Source: Candidatus Eisenbergiella intestinipullorum | GTDB taxonomy: Bacteria; Bacillota; Clostridia; Lachnospirales; Lachnospiraceae | DNA length: 64,000 nt | NCBI GenBank assembly: GCA_019119815.1 | Contig: DWWH01000007.1 | Coordinates: 1 to 64,000, forward strand | Direction of reading: 5' to 3' | Shown here: positions 1-9,247 of the stretch, piece after piece | Position numbering within the stretch: the first letter of the stretch is position 1 | Layout: the number at the start of each line of letters is the position of its first letter | The notes under the pieces: generated by a model | Told to the model about the DNA's origin: nothing | Databases searched by the model: none | What the model saw: the letters and a program-made list of their open reading frames with translations, nothing else | Made by a program: the position numbers and the translations under genes

Positions 1-179
1 GGGCAGAGTAGCCAAGTCCGGCAGGGATAAACGCTGAAGGCATCTAAGCGTGAAGCCCCCCTCAAGATGAGATATCCCAGTAAGTAAGACCCCTTAGAGA
101 GTATGAGGTAGATAGGCTTAAGGTGGAAGCGCAGTAATGCGTGTAGCTGATGAGTACTAATCGGTCGAGGGCTTAACCA
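1..179 (+). rRNA. 23S ribosomal RNA, 3' end (partial)
   Basis: The window opens inside the last part of a 23S rRNA gene. The stretch ending near 179 reads GATGAGTACTAATCGGTCGA followed by GGGCTTAACC, the classic 3' terminus of Firmicutes 23S rRNA (helix 1 closing strand and domain VI). The 5' part lies outside the window. The exact 3' end is an estimate. No 5S-like sequence follows before the next terminator. Confidence 0.93.
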
Positions 180-285
180 AGGATAGGATGGAGCGGAGAG
201 CTTGAGAGAGCTAAGATCCGCGGAAGAGATTGGAATTCAGTGTTCGGTTTTGAGGGTATGAGATTTCTTTTTTTAGAAAGAATGC

Positions 286-328
286 AGGAATGAAAACGTT
301 GCAGAAGGGCGTTATCATTCCTTTTTTA
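286..328 (+). terminator. Intrinsic terminator of the rRNA operon
   Basis: A 13-bp stem with one mismatch (286-298 pairs with 310-322) and an 11-nt loop is followed by a run of T residues. It sits about 105 nt after the 23S end and before the promoter of the next gene, so it most likely ends the rRNA transcript. Confidence 0.75.
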
Positions 329-383
329 TTGTCCTGCCAGGGTGCTGTATGCAGGAGCCGATCAGGTTAGGAGCTGTTTGGGT

Positions 384-412
384 TTGCAACCCGGAGGAAG
401 TCGTGCTAGAAT
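384..412 (+). promoter_or_regulatory. SigA-type promoter for the S1-domain gene
   Basis: TTGCAA at 384-389 and TAGAAT at 407-412 are separated by 17 bp, with a TGC extended -10. The site lies upstream of the chosen start at 543. It would fall inside the reading frame if the farther upstream start at 342 were used, which supports the later start. Confidence 0.6.
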
Positions 413-542
413 AGTTGCAGAAAAAACGCGCATGCGGCTGTTTCAGGAAATATGGGAAATCCCCCGGAGAAGCGATGAATACGGGAAATCTCCCGGAAAA
501 AGCGATGATTTCAGCGGCAGTGCCGGAAAGGAAGAAAACAGG

Positions 543-1496
543 ATGGAAGAGAAGGAACTGGAAGGAAAGGAAGTACGGGAAGAAGAAACGGAAAAGGAGA
601 GCATGGCGGATTATGCCAGGGAGCTGGAAGCCTCTTTCCGGACGATCCGGGAAGGGGATGTTGTGAAGGGAACCGTGATCTCTGTAAATGAGGAGGAAGT
701 GATCCTTGATCTGCAATATTATGCACAGGGTGTGATCAAAGCGGCGGATATGAGTGAAGATCCCGCTTTCCGTGTTGCAGATGAGGTAAAGCCCGGTGAT
801 GTTCTGGAGGCCGTCGTGGTAAAGACGGATGACGGGGAAGGAAATATTCTCCTGTCCGGAAAAGAGGCGGCTCAGCTTCTGGCGTGGGATGTTCTGAAAA
901 AGGCGCTTGAAGAAAAAACAGTCCTTTCCGTGAAGATCAGTGAGGCGGTGAAGGCAGGTGTGGTCGCATATGTAGAGGGAATCCGCGGTTTTATTCCTGC
1001 GTCCCAGCTTTCGCTGTCCTATGTGGAGAACCTGGAGGAATGGGTCGGAAGACAGATTGATGTCCGGGTGATCACCGTGGATGAGGAAAAGAAACGCCTT
1101 GTTCTTTCGGCAAAGGAAGTGGAGAAGGAACGCAGGGAAGAGGATACCAACCATAAGATCGCGATGCTCGTTCCGGGGACGGTCATGGAGGGCGTTGTGG
1201 AAAGCCTGATGCCGTATGGAGCGTTCATCAGCCTTCCGGATGGCTTAAGCGGCCTGGTCCATATTTCTCAGATCAGTCAGAGGAGGATCAAAAAGCCTTC
1301 TGAAGTGCTCAAGGTAGGGGATAAGGTAAAAGTGAAGCTTCTGAATACCAATAACAATAAGATCAGCCTGAGCATGAAGGCTGTGGAGGAGACCGGGGAC
1401 GGAGGCGAAGAAGAACGGGTATCGGCAGCACAGTACAGTTCCAGAGAAGAAGCGACCACTTCTCTCGGTGATCTGCTGAAAAATCTGAAGCTGTAA
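543..1496 (+). CDS. S1 RNA-binding domain protein (RpsA-like)
   Basis: A 317-residue protein with an acidic N-terminal tail and three S1/OB-fold repeats at about residues 38-107, 125-193 and 212-280. The last repeat is the most canonical (GTVMEGVVESLMPYGAFI, then GLVHISQIS). Proteins of this kind bind mRNA or rRNA in the cytoplasm and are annotated as S1-like in Clostridia, where a full six-domain S1 is often absent. The start at 543 is chosen because AAAGGAAG at 527-534 is well spaced and a promoter lies at 384-412. An in-frame ATG at 603 with AAGGAG only 3 nt away is an alternative. The Ser/Lys-rich C-terminal tail has no recognised domain. Its exact RNA target is not evident. Confidence 0.85.
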   Translation: MEEKELEGKEVREEETEKESMADYARELEASFRTIREGDVVKGTVISVNEEEVILDLQYYAQGVIKAADMSEDPAFRVADEVKPGDVLEAVVVKTDDGEGNILLSGKEAAQLLAWDVLKKALEEKTVLSVKISEAVKAGVVAYVEGIRGFIPASQLSLSYVENLEEWVGRQIDVRVITVDEEKKRLVLSAKEVEKERREEDTNHKIAMLVPGTVMEGVVESLMPYGAFISLPDGLSGLVHISQISQRRIKKPSEVLKVGDKVKVKLLNTNNNKISLSMKAVEETGDGGEEERVSAAQYSSREEATTSLGDLLKNLKL

Positions 1497-1544
1497 GCTC
1501 AAAAAGGACGGACCGGAAAAGACAAGGAAAGGATATACAGGCGA

Positions 1545-2234
1545 ATGGAAGAAAAGGAACTGGAGCTGGAAGAGACCGCAGAGGAAGGCAGCCCGGAGGA
1601 AAGAAAAAAGGAGGAAGCGAAGGAAGGGGAACCAGAGGGATCGGAAATGACGGGTAAGGCAGAGGAGGACGCAGAAGCGCCTTCTGTGCCTCTGTATGCA
1701 GGAAGCGGAAAAAGAGTCCGGATCAGCGGGCCGATGCTCTATGAAAACAGTTTCACGATCACTCCGGAGATCTATCAGGAGTTTCTGAAAGCATTTATGG
1801 GGAGATACCGGAAGCTGTATTATCTGATGGGAGGCGTCAGCCTGATTCTGGGGATCTTCAGCTGGAGGGGAGGAGCCGGCCCTTCTGCGCTGCTGTTTTT
1901 TGTCATTACGGCGCTGTGTATTGTTCTGCCGGTAAAGACCTACCGTTCCTCCAAGAAGAAAAAATATGCTCAGATGATGGAGAAAAACGGAGGGAAGCCT
2001 CTGGAACGCAGAGTTGCATTCTATATGAGCGGGTTTGAGATTTATTCCAATAATGGTGCTCATTCCGTATTTCGCTACGGAGATGTCACGAAGATCATTT
2101 CATCCAGATCCCTGTATGTGCTGGTTGTCCAGAAAAAGCTTTCCCTGCTTGTGCTGAAGGACTCCTTTACCAGAGGAACGCTGGAAGAGTGGAAGACGTT
2201 TATGAATAAGAAGGGGCTTTGGAAGGTGAAATAA
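1545..2234 (+). CDS. YcxB-like membrane protein
   Basis: A 229-residue protein. The first 50 or so residues are a highly charged Glu/Lys tail. Two hydrophobic segments follow (about residues 92-105 and 113-125, around GGVSLILGIF and LLFFVITALCIV). The C-terminal part (about 150-225) resembles the YcxB-like domain: an amphipathic beta-rich region with FYMSGFEIYS and FRYGDVTKI. The function of this family is unknown. It follows the S1 gene by 48 nt on the same strand and may be cotranscribed. The long charged N-terminal extension is unusual for the family and begins with nearly the same residues (MEEKELE) as the preceding gene product, which may reflect local duplication of the 5' end. Confidence 0.6.
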   Translation: MEEKELELEETAEEGSPEERKKEEAKEGEPEGSEMTGKAEEDAEAPSVPLYAGSGKRVRISGPMLYENSFTITPEIYQEFLKAFMGRYRKLYYLMGGVSLILGIFSWRGGAGPSALLFFVITALCIVLPVKTYRSSKKKKYAQMMEKNGGKPLERRVAFYMSGFEIYSNNGAHSVFRYGDVTKIISSRSLYVLVVQKKLSLLVLKDSFTRGTLEEWKTFMNKKGLWKVK

Positions 2235-2280
2235 ACGCCGGAGGGCGGAAAGAGCTGACCGGGACTGAGGAGGGAGGAAA

Positions 2281-3063
2281 ATGAAGTATTCGGAAAATGG
2301 GGTACAGTATCACCTTCAGATCAGAGAAGGAGACGTGGGCAGGTATGTGATCCTGCCCGGCGATCCCAAACGCTGTGCAAAGATAGCCGCGTATTTTGAA
2401 GCGCCGGAGCTGATCGCGGACAGCCGGGAATTTGTTACCTGGACAGGAATGCTGGAGGGGGAGAAAGTGAGCGTGACCTCCACCGGAATCGGCGGCCCGT
2501 CGGCATCCATTGCGATGGAGGAACTGGTGCGCTGCGGCGCGGACACCTTTGTGCGCGTAGGAACCTGCGGGGGGATGGATATTGACGTGAAGAGCGGCGA
2601 TCTGGTCGTTGCTACGGGAGCGGTGAGAAATGAGGGAACCAGCCGGGAATACGCGCCCATTGAGTTTCCGGCCGTCGCGGATTTTGACGTGGTGAGCGCG
2701 CTGAGCGAGGCTGCCGCAAAAAGCGGCCATGACTGGCACAGAGGGATCGTACAGTGCAAGGATTCCTTCTATGGACAGCATGAGCCGGAGCTGATGCCGG
2801 TGAGCTTTGAGCTGGAGCAGAAGTGGCAGGCCTGGCTGAAGCTGGGCTGCAAGGCGTCAGAGATGGAGTCGGCCGCGCTGTTTGTGGTGGCGGATTATCT
2901 GAAGGTGCGCTGCGGCTCGGTATTTCTGGTGGTCGCGAACCAGGAACGGGAAAAAGCGGGGCTGTACAATCCGGTGGAGCACGATACGGACGCGGCGGTG
3001 CGCTGCGGGGTGGAGGCGCTGCGCATCCTGATTGGAAGAGACCGGGAAAAAAGAAAAGAGTGA
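2281..3063 (+). CDS. udp: Nucleoside phosphorylase (uridine phosphorylase-like)
   Basis: A 260-residue cytosolic enzyme of the PNP/UDP phosphorylase family (NP-I). It shows the phosphate-binding ILPGDPKR motif near residue 25, the GTCGG glycine-rich segment near 95 and the nucleoside-binding EMESAALF motif near 198. It would split uridine or a related nucleoside with phosphate to free base plus (deoxy)ribose-1-phosphate for salvage. The length matches the family (about 250-260). GGAGGAAA directly precedes the ATG. The gene follows the YcxB-like gene by 46 nt. Substrate choice between uridine and other nucleosides cannot be fixed by eye, but the overall motif set is closest to uridine phosphorylase. 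Confidence 0.87.
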   Translation: MKYSENGVQYHLQIREGDVGRYVILPGDPKRCAKIAAYFEAPELIADSREFVTWTGMLEGEKVSVTSTGIGGPSASIAMEELVRCGADTFVRVGTCGGMDIDVKSGDLVVATGAVRNEGTSREYAPIEFPAVADFDVVSALSEAAAKSGHDWHRGIVQCKDSFYGQHEPELMPVSFELEQKWQAWLKLGCKASEMESAALFVVADYLKVRCGSVFLVVANQEREKAGLYNPVEHDTDAAVRCGVEALRILIGRDREKRKE

Positions 3064-3075
3064 GGAGAACAAAAA

Positions 3076-3327
3076 ATGCTGGAGTATAAATTTGATACGC
3101 AGCTTCTGATCGAGGGAGAAAATCTTTCAGAGGACGACATCAATGAATATATCACCAATCATATTGAAGGGGACTGCCTTCTGGCCGTTGGCGACGAGGA
3201 GCTGATCAAGATTCATTTTCATACGAATACTCCCTGGAAGGTGCTGGAATACTGCGCTTCCCTCGGTGAGATCTATGATGTGGTCATCGAAAACATGGAA
3301 CGGCAGGCGAACGGCCTGAAGGGATGA
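3076..3327 (+). CDS. Stand-alone FakA/DAK-associated small domain
   Basis: An 83-residue protein resembling only the middle segment of YloV/FakA-type DAK2 proteins: an LIEGENL segment, then GDCLLAVGDEELIKIHFHTN and a closing GEIYDVVIENM. In full-length fatty acid kinase FakA this segment follows the DAK2 ATP-binding domain. Here the kinase domain is absent, so it cannot be a kinase on its own. It lies 12 nt after the phosphorylase gene, has GAGGAG upstream, and is probably translated. It could be a regulatory or binding subunit, or a domesticated fragment. Similar short proteins occur in Clostridia under dihydroxyacetone-kinase-related names (recalled, not checked). Confidence 0.65.
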   Translation: MLEYKFDTQLLIEGENLSEDDINEYITNHIEGDCLLAVGDEELIKIHFHTNTPWKVLEYCASLGEIYDVVIENMERQANGLKG

Positions 3328-3361
3328 GTCAGAAGCTGAAAAAGGAAGAGGAGAAAACGGG

Positions 3362-4147
3362 ATGACAAATCAGGAGATTTGGGATACGGCGCTCCGGCAG
3401 TCCGCCATTGACTGCGGCTGCCGTCCCGAGGACTTCCTGAGTCCGGAAAACAGAATCGTCCGTTCGGAGAGAAATCCCGCCGCGAGAAGGTATCTGGACC
3501 TACCGTTTGCCTGCGATCTGGTATCCTACGGCAATGGCATCGTGGCGTCCGTGAGCGGTGAACTGGAGGAGGAAGTGCGCGGGTATATCAGCCGGTTCCC
3601 CGCGGTGCACTGCTTTGAAACGCCCAACCTCCATGTGCTGAACGACGCGGTGGAGAAGAAGGGAATGCGTGTCTGCTTCATGGCGGAATATTTTCTGCCG
3701 GATGTGAACGCTCTGAAGAAGCTGTCCTGTGATTTTACGCTCAGGCTTCTGGAGCAGAAGGATTTTGAGGGACTTTATACCGGGCAGTGGAGCAATGCGC
3801 TGTGTGAAAAGAGGAAGGAGCTGGATGTGCTGGGGCTTGGCGCCTATGAGAACGGCAGGCTGGTGGGACTGGCGGGCTGTTCGGCTGACTGTGAGGACAT
3901 GTGGCAGATCGGAATCGATGTGCTGGAAGGCTCAAGAAGGAAGGGGATTGCCTCGGCTCTGGTATCAGGACTGGCGCTTGCGGCCATGGAGCGGGGAAAG
4001 GTTCCCTTCTATTGTGCGGCCTGGTCAAATATCCGGTCCGTCCGGACCGCCATCCGGTGCGGCTTCAGGCCCGCGTGGGTGGAGCTGACCGTGAAACGCC
4101 GGGAATTCGTGGACGAAATGAACGGAATCAAAGGATTGAATAGGTAA
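3362..4147 (+). CDS. GNAT family N-acetyltransferase
   Basis: A 261-residue protein. The N-terminal half (about 1-125) is a non-catalytic region common in two-part GNATs. The C-terminal half carries the acetyl-CoA-binding signature VLEGSRRKGIASALV around residues 190-205, followed by the NIRSVRTAIRCGFRP motif typical of strand 6/7. It would transfer an acetyl group from acetyl-CoA to an unknown amine. It follows the FakA-like gene by 34 nt with AGAGGAGAAAACGGG before the ATG, so it may close the operon that begins at 543. The hairpin that follows serves mainly the opposite-strand rpsT. Substrate unknown. Confidence 0.8.
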   Translation: MTNQEIWDTALRQSAIDCGCRPEDFLSPENRIVRSERNPAARRYLDLPFACDLVSYGNGIVASVSGELEEEVRGYISRFPAVHCFETPNLHVLNDAVEKKGMRVCFMAEYFLPDVNALKKLSCDFTLRLLEQKDFEGLYTGQWSNALCEKRKELDVLGLGAYENGRLVGLAGCSADCEDMWQIGIDVLEGSRRKGIASALVSGLALAAMERGKVPFYCAAWSNIRSVRTAIRCGFRPAWVELTVKRREFVDEMNGIKGLNR

Positions 4148-4164
4148 TAAAATTTCCTGTCGTA

Positions 4165-4203
4165 TAAAAAACCCGTTCCTGCATGACGGTACAGGAACGG
4201 GTT
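4165..4203 (-). terminator. Intrinsic terminator of rpsT (possibly bidirectional)
   Basis: A perfect 12-bp stem (4170-4181 with 4192-4203) and a 10-nt loop. On the minus strand it is followed by TTTTTATACG, giving a good terminator for rpsT. On the plus strand it is followed by CTTTATT, so it may also stop the GNAT transcript. The flank 4152-4170 is nearly identical to an arm of the palindrome at 16668-16708. Confidence 0.8.
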
Positions 4204-4219
4204 CTTTATTCTGTATGGA

Positions 4220-4483
4220 TTAAGCCATCTGGTTCACAGCCTTGGCGAGGCGGGAAACCTTTCTGGATGCCGTATTCTTATGGAATACGCCCTTCGTGCA
4301 GGCCTTGTCGATCGTAGCGGTAGCGGCGGTAAGCGCGCTCTGCGCTGCAGCCTTGTCACCGGACTCAATCGCTGCATAAACCTTCTTCACAGCGGTCTTT
4401 GCACCAGACTTGATAGACTTGTTTCTTTCAGCCTTGGTTCTGTTAACCAGAATTCTCTTCTTCGCAGATTTGATGTTAGCCAA
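4220..4483 (-). CDS. rpsT: 30S ribosomal protein S20
   Basis: An 87-residue basic protein beginning M(L)ANIKSAKKRI and ending in SRLAKAVNQMA, the standard bS20 pattern. It binds 16S rRNA in the 30S body. The start is a TTG at 4483, preceded by a very strong GGAGGTGAG seven nt upstream. No ATG fits the conserved N-terminus, and the in-frame ATG upstream would add residues unlike bS20. A consensus promoter lies at 4578-4606 and a terminator at 4165-4203, so it is a single-gene unit. Divergent rpsT-gpr is the common arrangement in spore-forming Firmicutes. Confidence 0.97.
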   Translation of the reverse strand: MANIKSAKKRILVNRTKAERNKSIKSGAKTAVKKVYAAIESGDKAAAQSALTAATATIDKACTKGVFHKNTASRKVSRLAKAVNQMA

Positions 4484-4577
4484 GATACTCACCTCCATTT
4501 TCAACTGGATTTTTCCATTCTTTGAAAATGTTTCATTAAACCCGGACACGGTCGTTCTAATGGAAACATACATATGT

Positions 4578-4606
4578 ATTCTATAGGACGCATTGGTTTC
4601 TGTCAA
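4578..4606 (-). promoter_or_regulatory. SigA promoter of rpsT
   Basis: On the minus strand a perfect TTGACA (4606-4601) and TAGAAT (4583-4578) are 17 bp apart. The rpsT leader from here to the TTG start is about 90 nt. The rest of the 346-nt rpsT-gpr gap (4607-4829) is GC-rich toward gpr. I saw no convincing SigG-type promoter there, only a CATAATG at 4793-4799 without a matching -35. Confidence 0.8.
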
Positions 4607-4829
4607 TACATAATTTACTTGATTTTGCAAAAAATAAGAAGCGTTGACGGTTCTGGTTCAGAACGGCGCCGGGGGATAGGCCAACCGGTGCGAAGGAGGA
4701 ACGGGCCGGTCCGAATGTGGTCCGCTTCCCGGGGAAGAGCAGGCGGAGAAGGACGGCCGGGAAAGGGAACTGGCGCCGCCGGAACGGGACTGCATAATGT
4801 AAAGTAAAGAAAAGAGCGGGAGAGTACAG

Positions 4830-5741
4830 ATGAGTTGTTTTCAGGTGAGAACCGACCTGGCTCTGGAGGCCAGGGAAGGCATTGCGGATGCAGACGGGGA
4901 GCTGAGAGGGGTCCGGGTGGAGGAATATCGGAACGAAAAGAGCGAAGTGAATATCACGAAGGTCATCATCGATACCAGAAATGGCGCCAGGGCGATGGGA
5001 AAGCCTATGGGCACTTACATTACTCTGGAAGCTCCCGGCCTGAATGAGCCGGATGAGGATTATCACAGGGAGGTTTCCGAAGAGCTGGCAAAACAGATCC
5101 GTTCTATCCTCCCCGAAGAAAAGGAGGAAAAATCCGTTCTGGTGGTGGGGCTGGGGAACCGGGATGTGACGGCGGATGCGCTGGGGCCGGAGGTGGTGGA
5201 TAATCTGTTCATCAACAGGCATGTGGTCCTGGAATACGGAAAGGCTGCTTACGGAAAGGAAAAAATGAATCTCGTCAGCAGCCTGGTCCCCGGCGTGACG
5301 GCGATGACAGGGATGGAGACCGCTGAGATCATCAGAGGCGTAGTGGAACAGACAGCGCCGGATGTGGTGCTGGTGGTGGATGCTCTGGCAGCGAGGAGCA
5401 CGAAGCGGCTGAACCGGACCATCCAGATCTCGGACACGGGAATCCATCCCGGCTCCGGCGTGGGAAATCACCGGAATGCCATCACAAAGGAAAGCCTGGG
5501 GATCCCGGTCATCGCTATCGGCGTTCCCACCGTGGTGGATGCGGCCACGATCGTGGGGGATGCGATCGAGAGCATGATCCGGGAGAGCGGGGAACAGAGC
5601 ACGCTGCTTCACCGGGACCACCCCAAGGCGATCTCCGAACTGAACAACATGTATGTGACGAGCAAGGATATTGACGAGACGGTGAAGCGGCTGAGCTATA
5701 CCATCTCAGAGGCCATCAATATCGCGCTGCAGATCGCATGA
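4830..5741 (+). CDS. gpr: Spore (germination) protease GPR
   Basis: A 303-residue protein of peptidase family A25. GPR degrades small acid-soluble proteins in the spore core during germination, freeing amino acids. It shows the N-terminal VRTDLALE segment just behind where the zymogen propeptide is removed, the VVGLGNRDVTADALGP motif near residue 110 and the VVDALAARS motif near 185; these contain aspartates matching the proposed catalytic pair. The length is somewhat below Bacillus GPR (about 370), as is usual in Clostridia. It lies divergent from rpsT and 102 nt before spoIIP, so a sporulation operon is likely. GGGAGAG precedes the ATG. Confidence 0.95.
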   Translation: MSCFQVRTDLALEAREGIADADGELRGVRVEEYRNEKSEVNITKVIIDTRNGARAMGKPMGTYITLEAPGLNEPDEDYHREVSEELAKQIRSILPEEKEEKSVLVVGLGNRDVTADALGPEVVDNLFINRHVVLEYGKAAYGKEKMNLVSSLVPGVTAMTGMETAEIIRGVVEQTAPDVVLVVDALAARSTKRLNRTIQISDTGIHPGSGVGNHRNAITKESLGIPVIAIGVPTVVDAATIVGDAIESMIRESGEQSTLLHRDHPKAISELNNMYVTSKDIDETVKRLSYTISEAINIALQIA

Positions 5742-5843
5742 AGAGGCGGGCTGACCGGATGCAGGAACAGTCGGCCGGGACAGAGCGCAGATCGGAAGGC
5801 AGACGGGGGCATATCATGGACCGGAAGCCGCATATATTTCCCT

Positions 5844-7277
5844 ATGAGCGGAAAGTGGAACGGGAAAAGGGTTTTTCATATTTTCGTGCTGGCCCTTGCA
5901 GGGATCGCTCTGGCGGATCTTCTGTTTCTGCACAGGGACGGCGGAGAGAAAAAGGGGGAAGAAAGTCCGCTTTCCTGGAAGGCGGTTTTGGGAGAAAAGC
6001 TTGGACAGGAGGTCCTTGATGTGTGGCTTCCCGCTTTTTCCTTTGCTGGGGAAGACAAAGGGGGGCGCGGCTTCTGGCAGGAGATCCTGGGGCAGCAGTC
6101 TCCCCTTCTGGCTTACGGACTGGAGCATGGGAACGATGCGGACGGGCTGCAGACGGAGAGCGGCAGTCTGCGGGAGAAATTTCTGCTGCAGGAGGGGCTC
6201 AGCGAGGACGAGGAAAGCGAAATGGGGGCCGCTCTGGAAATGCCTCAGGGAGAGGAGGGAAAGCTTCTGCTGGACGAGGAGACGAGACGGCGGCTTCAGG
6301 AGGAAAATCAGGCGGGCTCAGAAAGCGGGACGAAGGAAGAAAAGGCGGAACAGGAGGACGGGGAGCAGGACGGACCGGAAAAGGAGGGCGATGCCGGAAA
6401 CGGAACGGACGGCATGGTCCGGGCGCAGGAGGACGCCTTCGGCTTCGTGAAGGCTCAGACGCGATCCCAGCAGTATGACTGGAGCTATTATCAGGATTTT
6501 GACGCGCTGATCAAGGGCTTTTATGCGGTGGACGCCACCACGGAGGCGAGTCCGGATCAGATGCAGCTGGATCAGCTCCTGGGAACGGATCTGACCATTG
6601 AAAAAAATCCGGATGTGCCCCAGATTTTGATCTATCATACCCATTCCCAGGAAACCTTTGCGGATTCGGTGCCTGGGGATGCATCCACCAGCATCGTGGG
6701 AGCGGGGGAACTGCTGGCCCAGATCCTGCGGGAAGAATACGGCTACAACGTGATCCATGACACAGGAGAATATGATGTGGAAAGCCGGGACAACGCCTAT
6801 TCTGTTTCCCTGCCGGCGATCGAGCAGATCCTTGCGCAGAATCCCACCATTGAGGTGGTGATTGACCTGCACCGGGACGCGGTGCTGGAAGGGAAGCTGG
6901 TGACGGAGCTGAACGGAAAGCCCACGGCCACCTTCATGTTTTTTAACGGCCTTTCCTATACGAAGGCGGCGGGAAACATCGAATATCTGGAAAATCCCTA
7001 CATAGAAGAAAATCTGGCCTTTTCCTTCCAGATGCAGGTGATCGCCAATGAGTATTACCCGGGGCTGACCAGGCGGATCTATCTGAAGGGCTACCGCTAT
7101 AACATGCACTTAAAGCCGAGAAGCCTTCTGATCGAGCTGGGTGCACAGACCAATACGGTGGAGGAGATCAGAAATGCCTGCGCGCCCATCGCGCATATCC
7201 TGGATATGGAACTGTCCGGAAGCGGAGCGTCCTGGAAGGAGCAGACGGAGGAAACGGGATCCGAATCAGACGGATAG
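5844..7277 (+). CDS. spoIIP: Stage II sporulation protein P (engulfment hydrolase)
   Basis: A 477-residue protein with one N-terminal membrane segment (residues about 10-27, [19 protein letters not shown]), a long Glu-rich low-complexity linker (about 100-195), and a C-terminal SpoIIP domain (about 235-465). Conserved elements are LIYHTHSQE, a VIHDTGEYD segment and VVIDLHRDA. SpoIIP is a peptidoglycan amidase/endopeptidase that works with SpoIID and SpoIIM in the septum to drive engulfment. The start at 5844 lacks a good Shine-Dalgarno sequence, so the true start could differ slightly, though the membrane segment is intact. The long acidic linker makes it longer than the Bacillus protein. Confidence 0.93.
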   Translation: MSGKWNGKRVFHIFVLALAGIALADLLFLHRDGGEKKGEESPLSWKAVLGEKLGQEVLDVWLPAFSFAGEDKGGRGFWQEILGQQSPLLAYGLEHGNDADGLQTESGSLREKFLLQEGLSEDEESEMGAALEMPQGEEGKLLLDEETRRRLQEENQAGSESGTKEEKAEQEDGEQDGPEKEGDAGNGTDGMVRAQEDAFGFVKAQTRSQQYDWSYYQDFDALIKGFYAVDATTEASPDQMQLDQLLGTDLTIEKNPDVPQILIYHTHSQETFADSVPGDASTSIVGAGELLAQILREEYGYNVIHDTGEYDVESRDNAYSVSLPAIEQILAQNPTIEVVIDLHRDAVLEGKLVTELNGKPTATFMFFNGLSYTKAAGNIEYLENPYIEENLAFSFQMQVIANEYYPGLTRRIYLKGYRYNMHLKPRSLLIELGAQTNTVEEIRNACAPIAHILDMELSGSGASWKEQTEETGSESDG

Positions 7278-7287
7278 AGCGTTTGTA

Positions 7288-7316
7288 TTGACCGAAACCG
7301 CTGATTTTGCTATACT
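7288..7316 (+). promoter_or_regulatory. SigA promoter of lepA
   Basis: TTGACC at 7288-7293 and TATACT at 7311-7316 are 17 bp apart, just after the spoIIP stop. This gives lepA its own vegetative promoter, separate from the sporulation genes before it. Confidence 0.75.
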
Positions 7317-7410
7317 TGGCATATTCGTACAGAGTATGACATTGGAGAAGAGCAACGAAAGACTTTCGGAACTCCTGCCAAAGGAGGTCCGCACAGAAAC
7401 GAGGAAAAGA

Positions 7411-9225
7411 ATGTCCATAGATCAGAGCAAAATCAGAAACTTTTGTATCATCGCCCATATCGACCACGGCAAATCCACGCTGGCGGACCGGATCATTGAG
7501 AAAACCGGGCTGCTCACCAGCAGGGAAATGCAGGAGCAGGTGCTGGACAACATGGACCTGGAGCGGGAGAGAGGGATTACCATCAAGTCCCAGGCGGTGC
7601 GCACCGTTTATAAGGCGAAGGATGGGGAGGAGTATATCCTGAACCTGATCGATACGCCCGGCCATGTGGATTTTAATTATGAGGTGAGCCGCGCGCTGGC
7701 GGCCTGCGACGGCGCGGTGCTGGTGGTGGATGCGGCGCAGGGAATCGAGGCGCAGACGCTGGCGAACGTGTACCTGGCGCTGGATCATGATCTGGACGTG
7801 TTTCCTGTCATCAACAAAATCGACCTGCCGAGCGCGGAGCCGGAACGGGTGAAGGAAGAAATCGAGGACGTGATCGGGCTGGAGGCCCATGACGCTCCGC
7901 TGATTTCCGCCAAGAACGGCATCGGCATCGACGAGGTCCTGGAGGCCATCGTACACAAAATTCCGGCTCCCAAGGGAAGCGCGGACAACCCGCTGCAGGC
8001 GCTGATTTTTGACTCTCTCTATGATTCCTATAAGGGAGTGATCATTTTCTGCCGCATCATGGAAGGACGTGTGGCAAAGGGAACCAGAATCCGCATGATG
8101 GCCACCGGCGCGGAAGAAGAGGTGGTGGAGGTGGGCTATTTCGGCGCAGGACAGTTCATTCCCTGCGACGAACTGTCCGCCGGCATGGTGGGTTATATCA
8201 CCGCTTCCATCAAGAATGTGAAGGATACCCAGGTGGGCGATACCGTGACGGATGCGGACAGGCCCTGCGAACAGCCCCTTCCCGGCTACAAGAAGGTGCA
8301 GCCCATGGTCTACTGCGGCATGTATCCGGCGGACGGCGCCAAATATCCGGATCTGCGGGACGCGCTGGAAAAGCTGCAGTTAAACGACGCTTCCCTTTTC
8401 TATGAGCCGGAAACCTCCGTGGCTCTGGGCTTCGGCTTCCGCTGCGGCTTCCTCGGCCTTCTGCATCTGGAGGTGATTCAGGAGCGGCTGGAGCGGGAAT
8501 ACAACCTGGATCTGGTGACCACCGCGCCCGGCGTTGTGTACAAGGTGCATAAGACGGACGGAGAGGTGATCGAGCTGACCAATCCCTCGAACCTGCCGGA
8601 TCCGTCCACGATCGAATATATGGAAGAGCCCATCGTGAGCGCGGAGATCATGGTGACCAGCGATTATATCGGTTCCATTATGGAGCTGTGCCAGGAGAGG
8701 AGAGGCCGTTATCTGAGCATGGAATACATGGAAGAAAAGCGGGCGCTTCTGAAATATGAGCTGCCGCTCAACGAGATCATCTATGATTTCTTTGACGCGC
8801 TCAAATCCCGTTCCCGCGGCTATGCGTCCTTCGATTATGATATGAAGGGCTATGAGCAGGCAGAGCTGGTGAAGCTGGATATTCTGATCAATCGGGAAGA
8901 GGTGGACGCCCTTTCCTTCATCGTGCATAAGGACAGCGCCTATGAGCGGGGCCGCAGGATGTGTGAGAAGCTGAAGGATGAGATTCCGAGACATCTGTTT
9001 GAGATTCCCATCCAGGCGGCCATCGGCAGCAAGATCATCGCCAGGGAGACGGTGAAGGCGCTCAGAAAGGACGTGCTGGCCAAGTGCTACGGCGGCGATA
9101 TTACCAGAAAGAAGAAGCTGCTGGAAAAGCAGAAGGAAGGCAAGAAGCGCATGCGCCAGGTGGGAAATGTGGAGATCCCGCAGGAGGCATTCATGAGCGT
9201 TCTGAAGCTGGACGACAGAAAATAG
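7411..9225 (+). CDS. lepA: Elongation factor 4 (translational GTPase LepA)
   Basis: A 604-residue translational GTPase. The G-domain motifs are [13 protein letters not shown] (G1), DTPGHVDF (G3) and NKIDLP (G4). The LepA-specific C-terminal region is present, including [11 protein letters not shown] and the terminal [21 protein letters not shown]4 binds the ribosome and can back-translocate stalled complexes or affect initiation. The start at 7411 ([11 protein letters not shown]) matches the family and has GAGGAAAAGA upstream. The frame is open farther upstream but that would overlap spoIIP and the promoter at 7288-7316. In many Firmicutes hemW follows lepA directly; here the two are separated by 2.3 kb. 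Confidence 0.97.
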   Translation: MSIDQSKIRNFCIIAHIDHGKSTLADRIIEKTGLLTSREMQEQVLDNMDLERERGITIKSQAVRTVYKAKDGEEYILNLIDTPGHVDFNYEVSRALAACDGAVLVVDAAQGIEAQTLANVYLALDHDLDVFPVINKIDLPSAEPERVKEEIEDVIGLEAHDAPLISAKNGIGIDEVLEAIVHKIPAPKGSADNPLQALIFDSLYDSYKGVIIFCRIMEGRVAKGTRIRMMATGAEEEVVEVGYFGAGQFIPCDELSAGMVGYITASIKNVKDTQVGDTVTDADRPCEQPLPGYKKVQPMVYCGMYPADGAKYPDLRDALEKLQLNDASLFYEPETSVALGFGFRCGFLGLLHLEVIQERLEREYNLDLVTTAPGVVYKVHKTDGEVIELTNPSNLPDPSTIEYMEEPIVSAEIMVTSDYIGSIMELCQERRGRYLSMEYMEEKRALLKYELPLNEIIYDFFDALKSRSRGYASFDYDMKGYEQAELVKLDILINREEVDALSFIVHKDSAYERGRRMCEKLKDEIPRHLFEIPIQAAIGSKIIARETVKALRKDVLAKCYGGDITRKKKLLEKQKEGKKRMRQVGNVEIPQEAFMSVLKLDDRK

Positions 9226-9247
9226 AAGGCTTCTGCCGGAAGACCTC

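Noticed and set aside
180..285. A 5S rRNA gene after the 23S gene
   Set aside because: No 5S-like conserved blocks (such as the CCGAACACG-type loop) are present and only about 105 nt are available.
342..542. Upstream extension of the S1-domain gene to an ATG at 342
   Set aside because: The added 67 residues have no similarity, overlap a good promoter at 384-412, and a well-placed ribosome site supports the start at 543.
4793..4799. CATAATG as a SigG -10 for gpr
   Set aside because: No matching -35 element was found 17-18 bp upstream, so the call would rest on six common bases.
5738..6019. A short Arg-rich frame overlapping the start of spoIIP
   Set aside because: No domain is visible, and spoIIP in the other frame has a clear membrane segment and catalytic domain.
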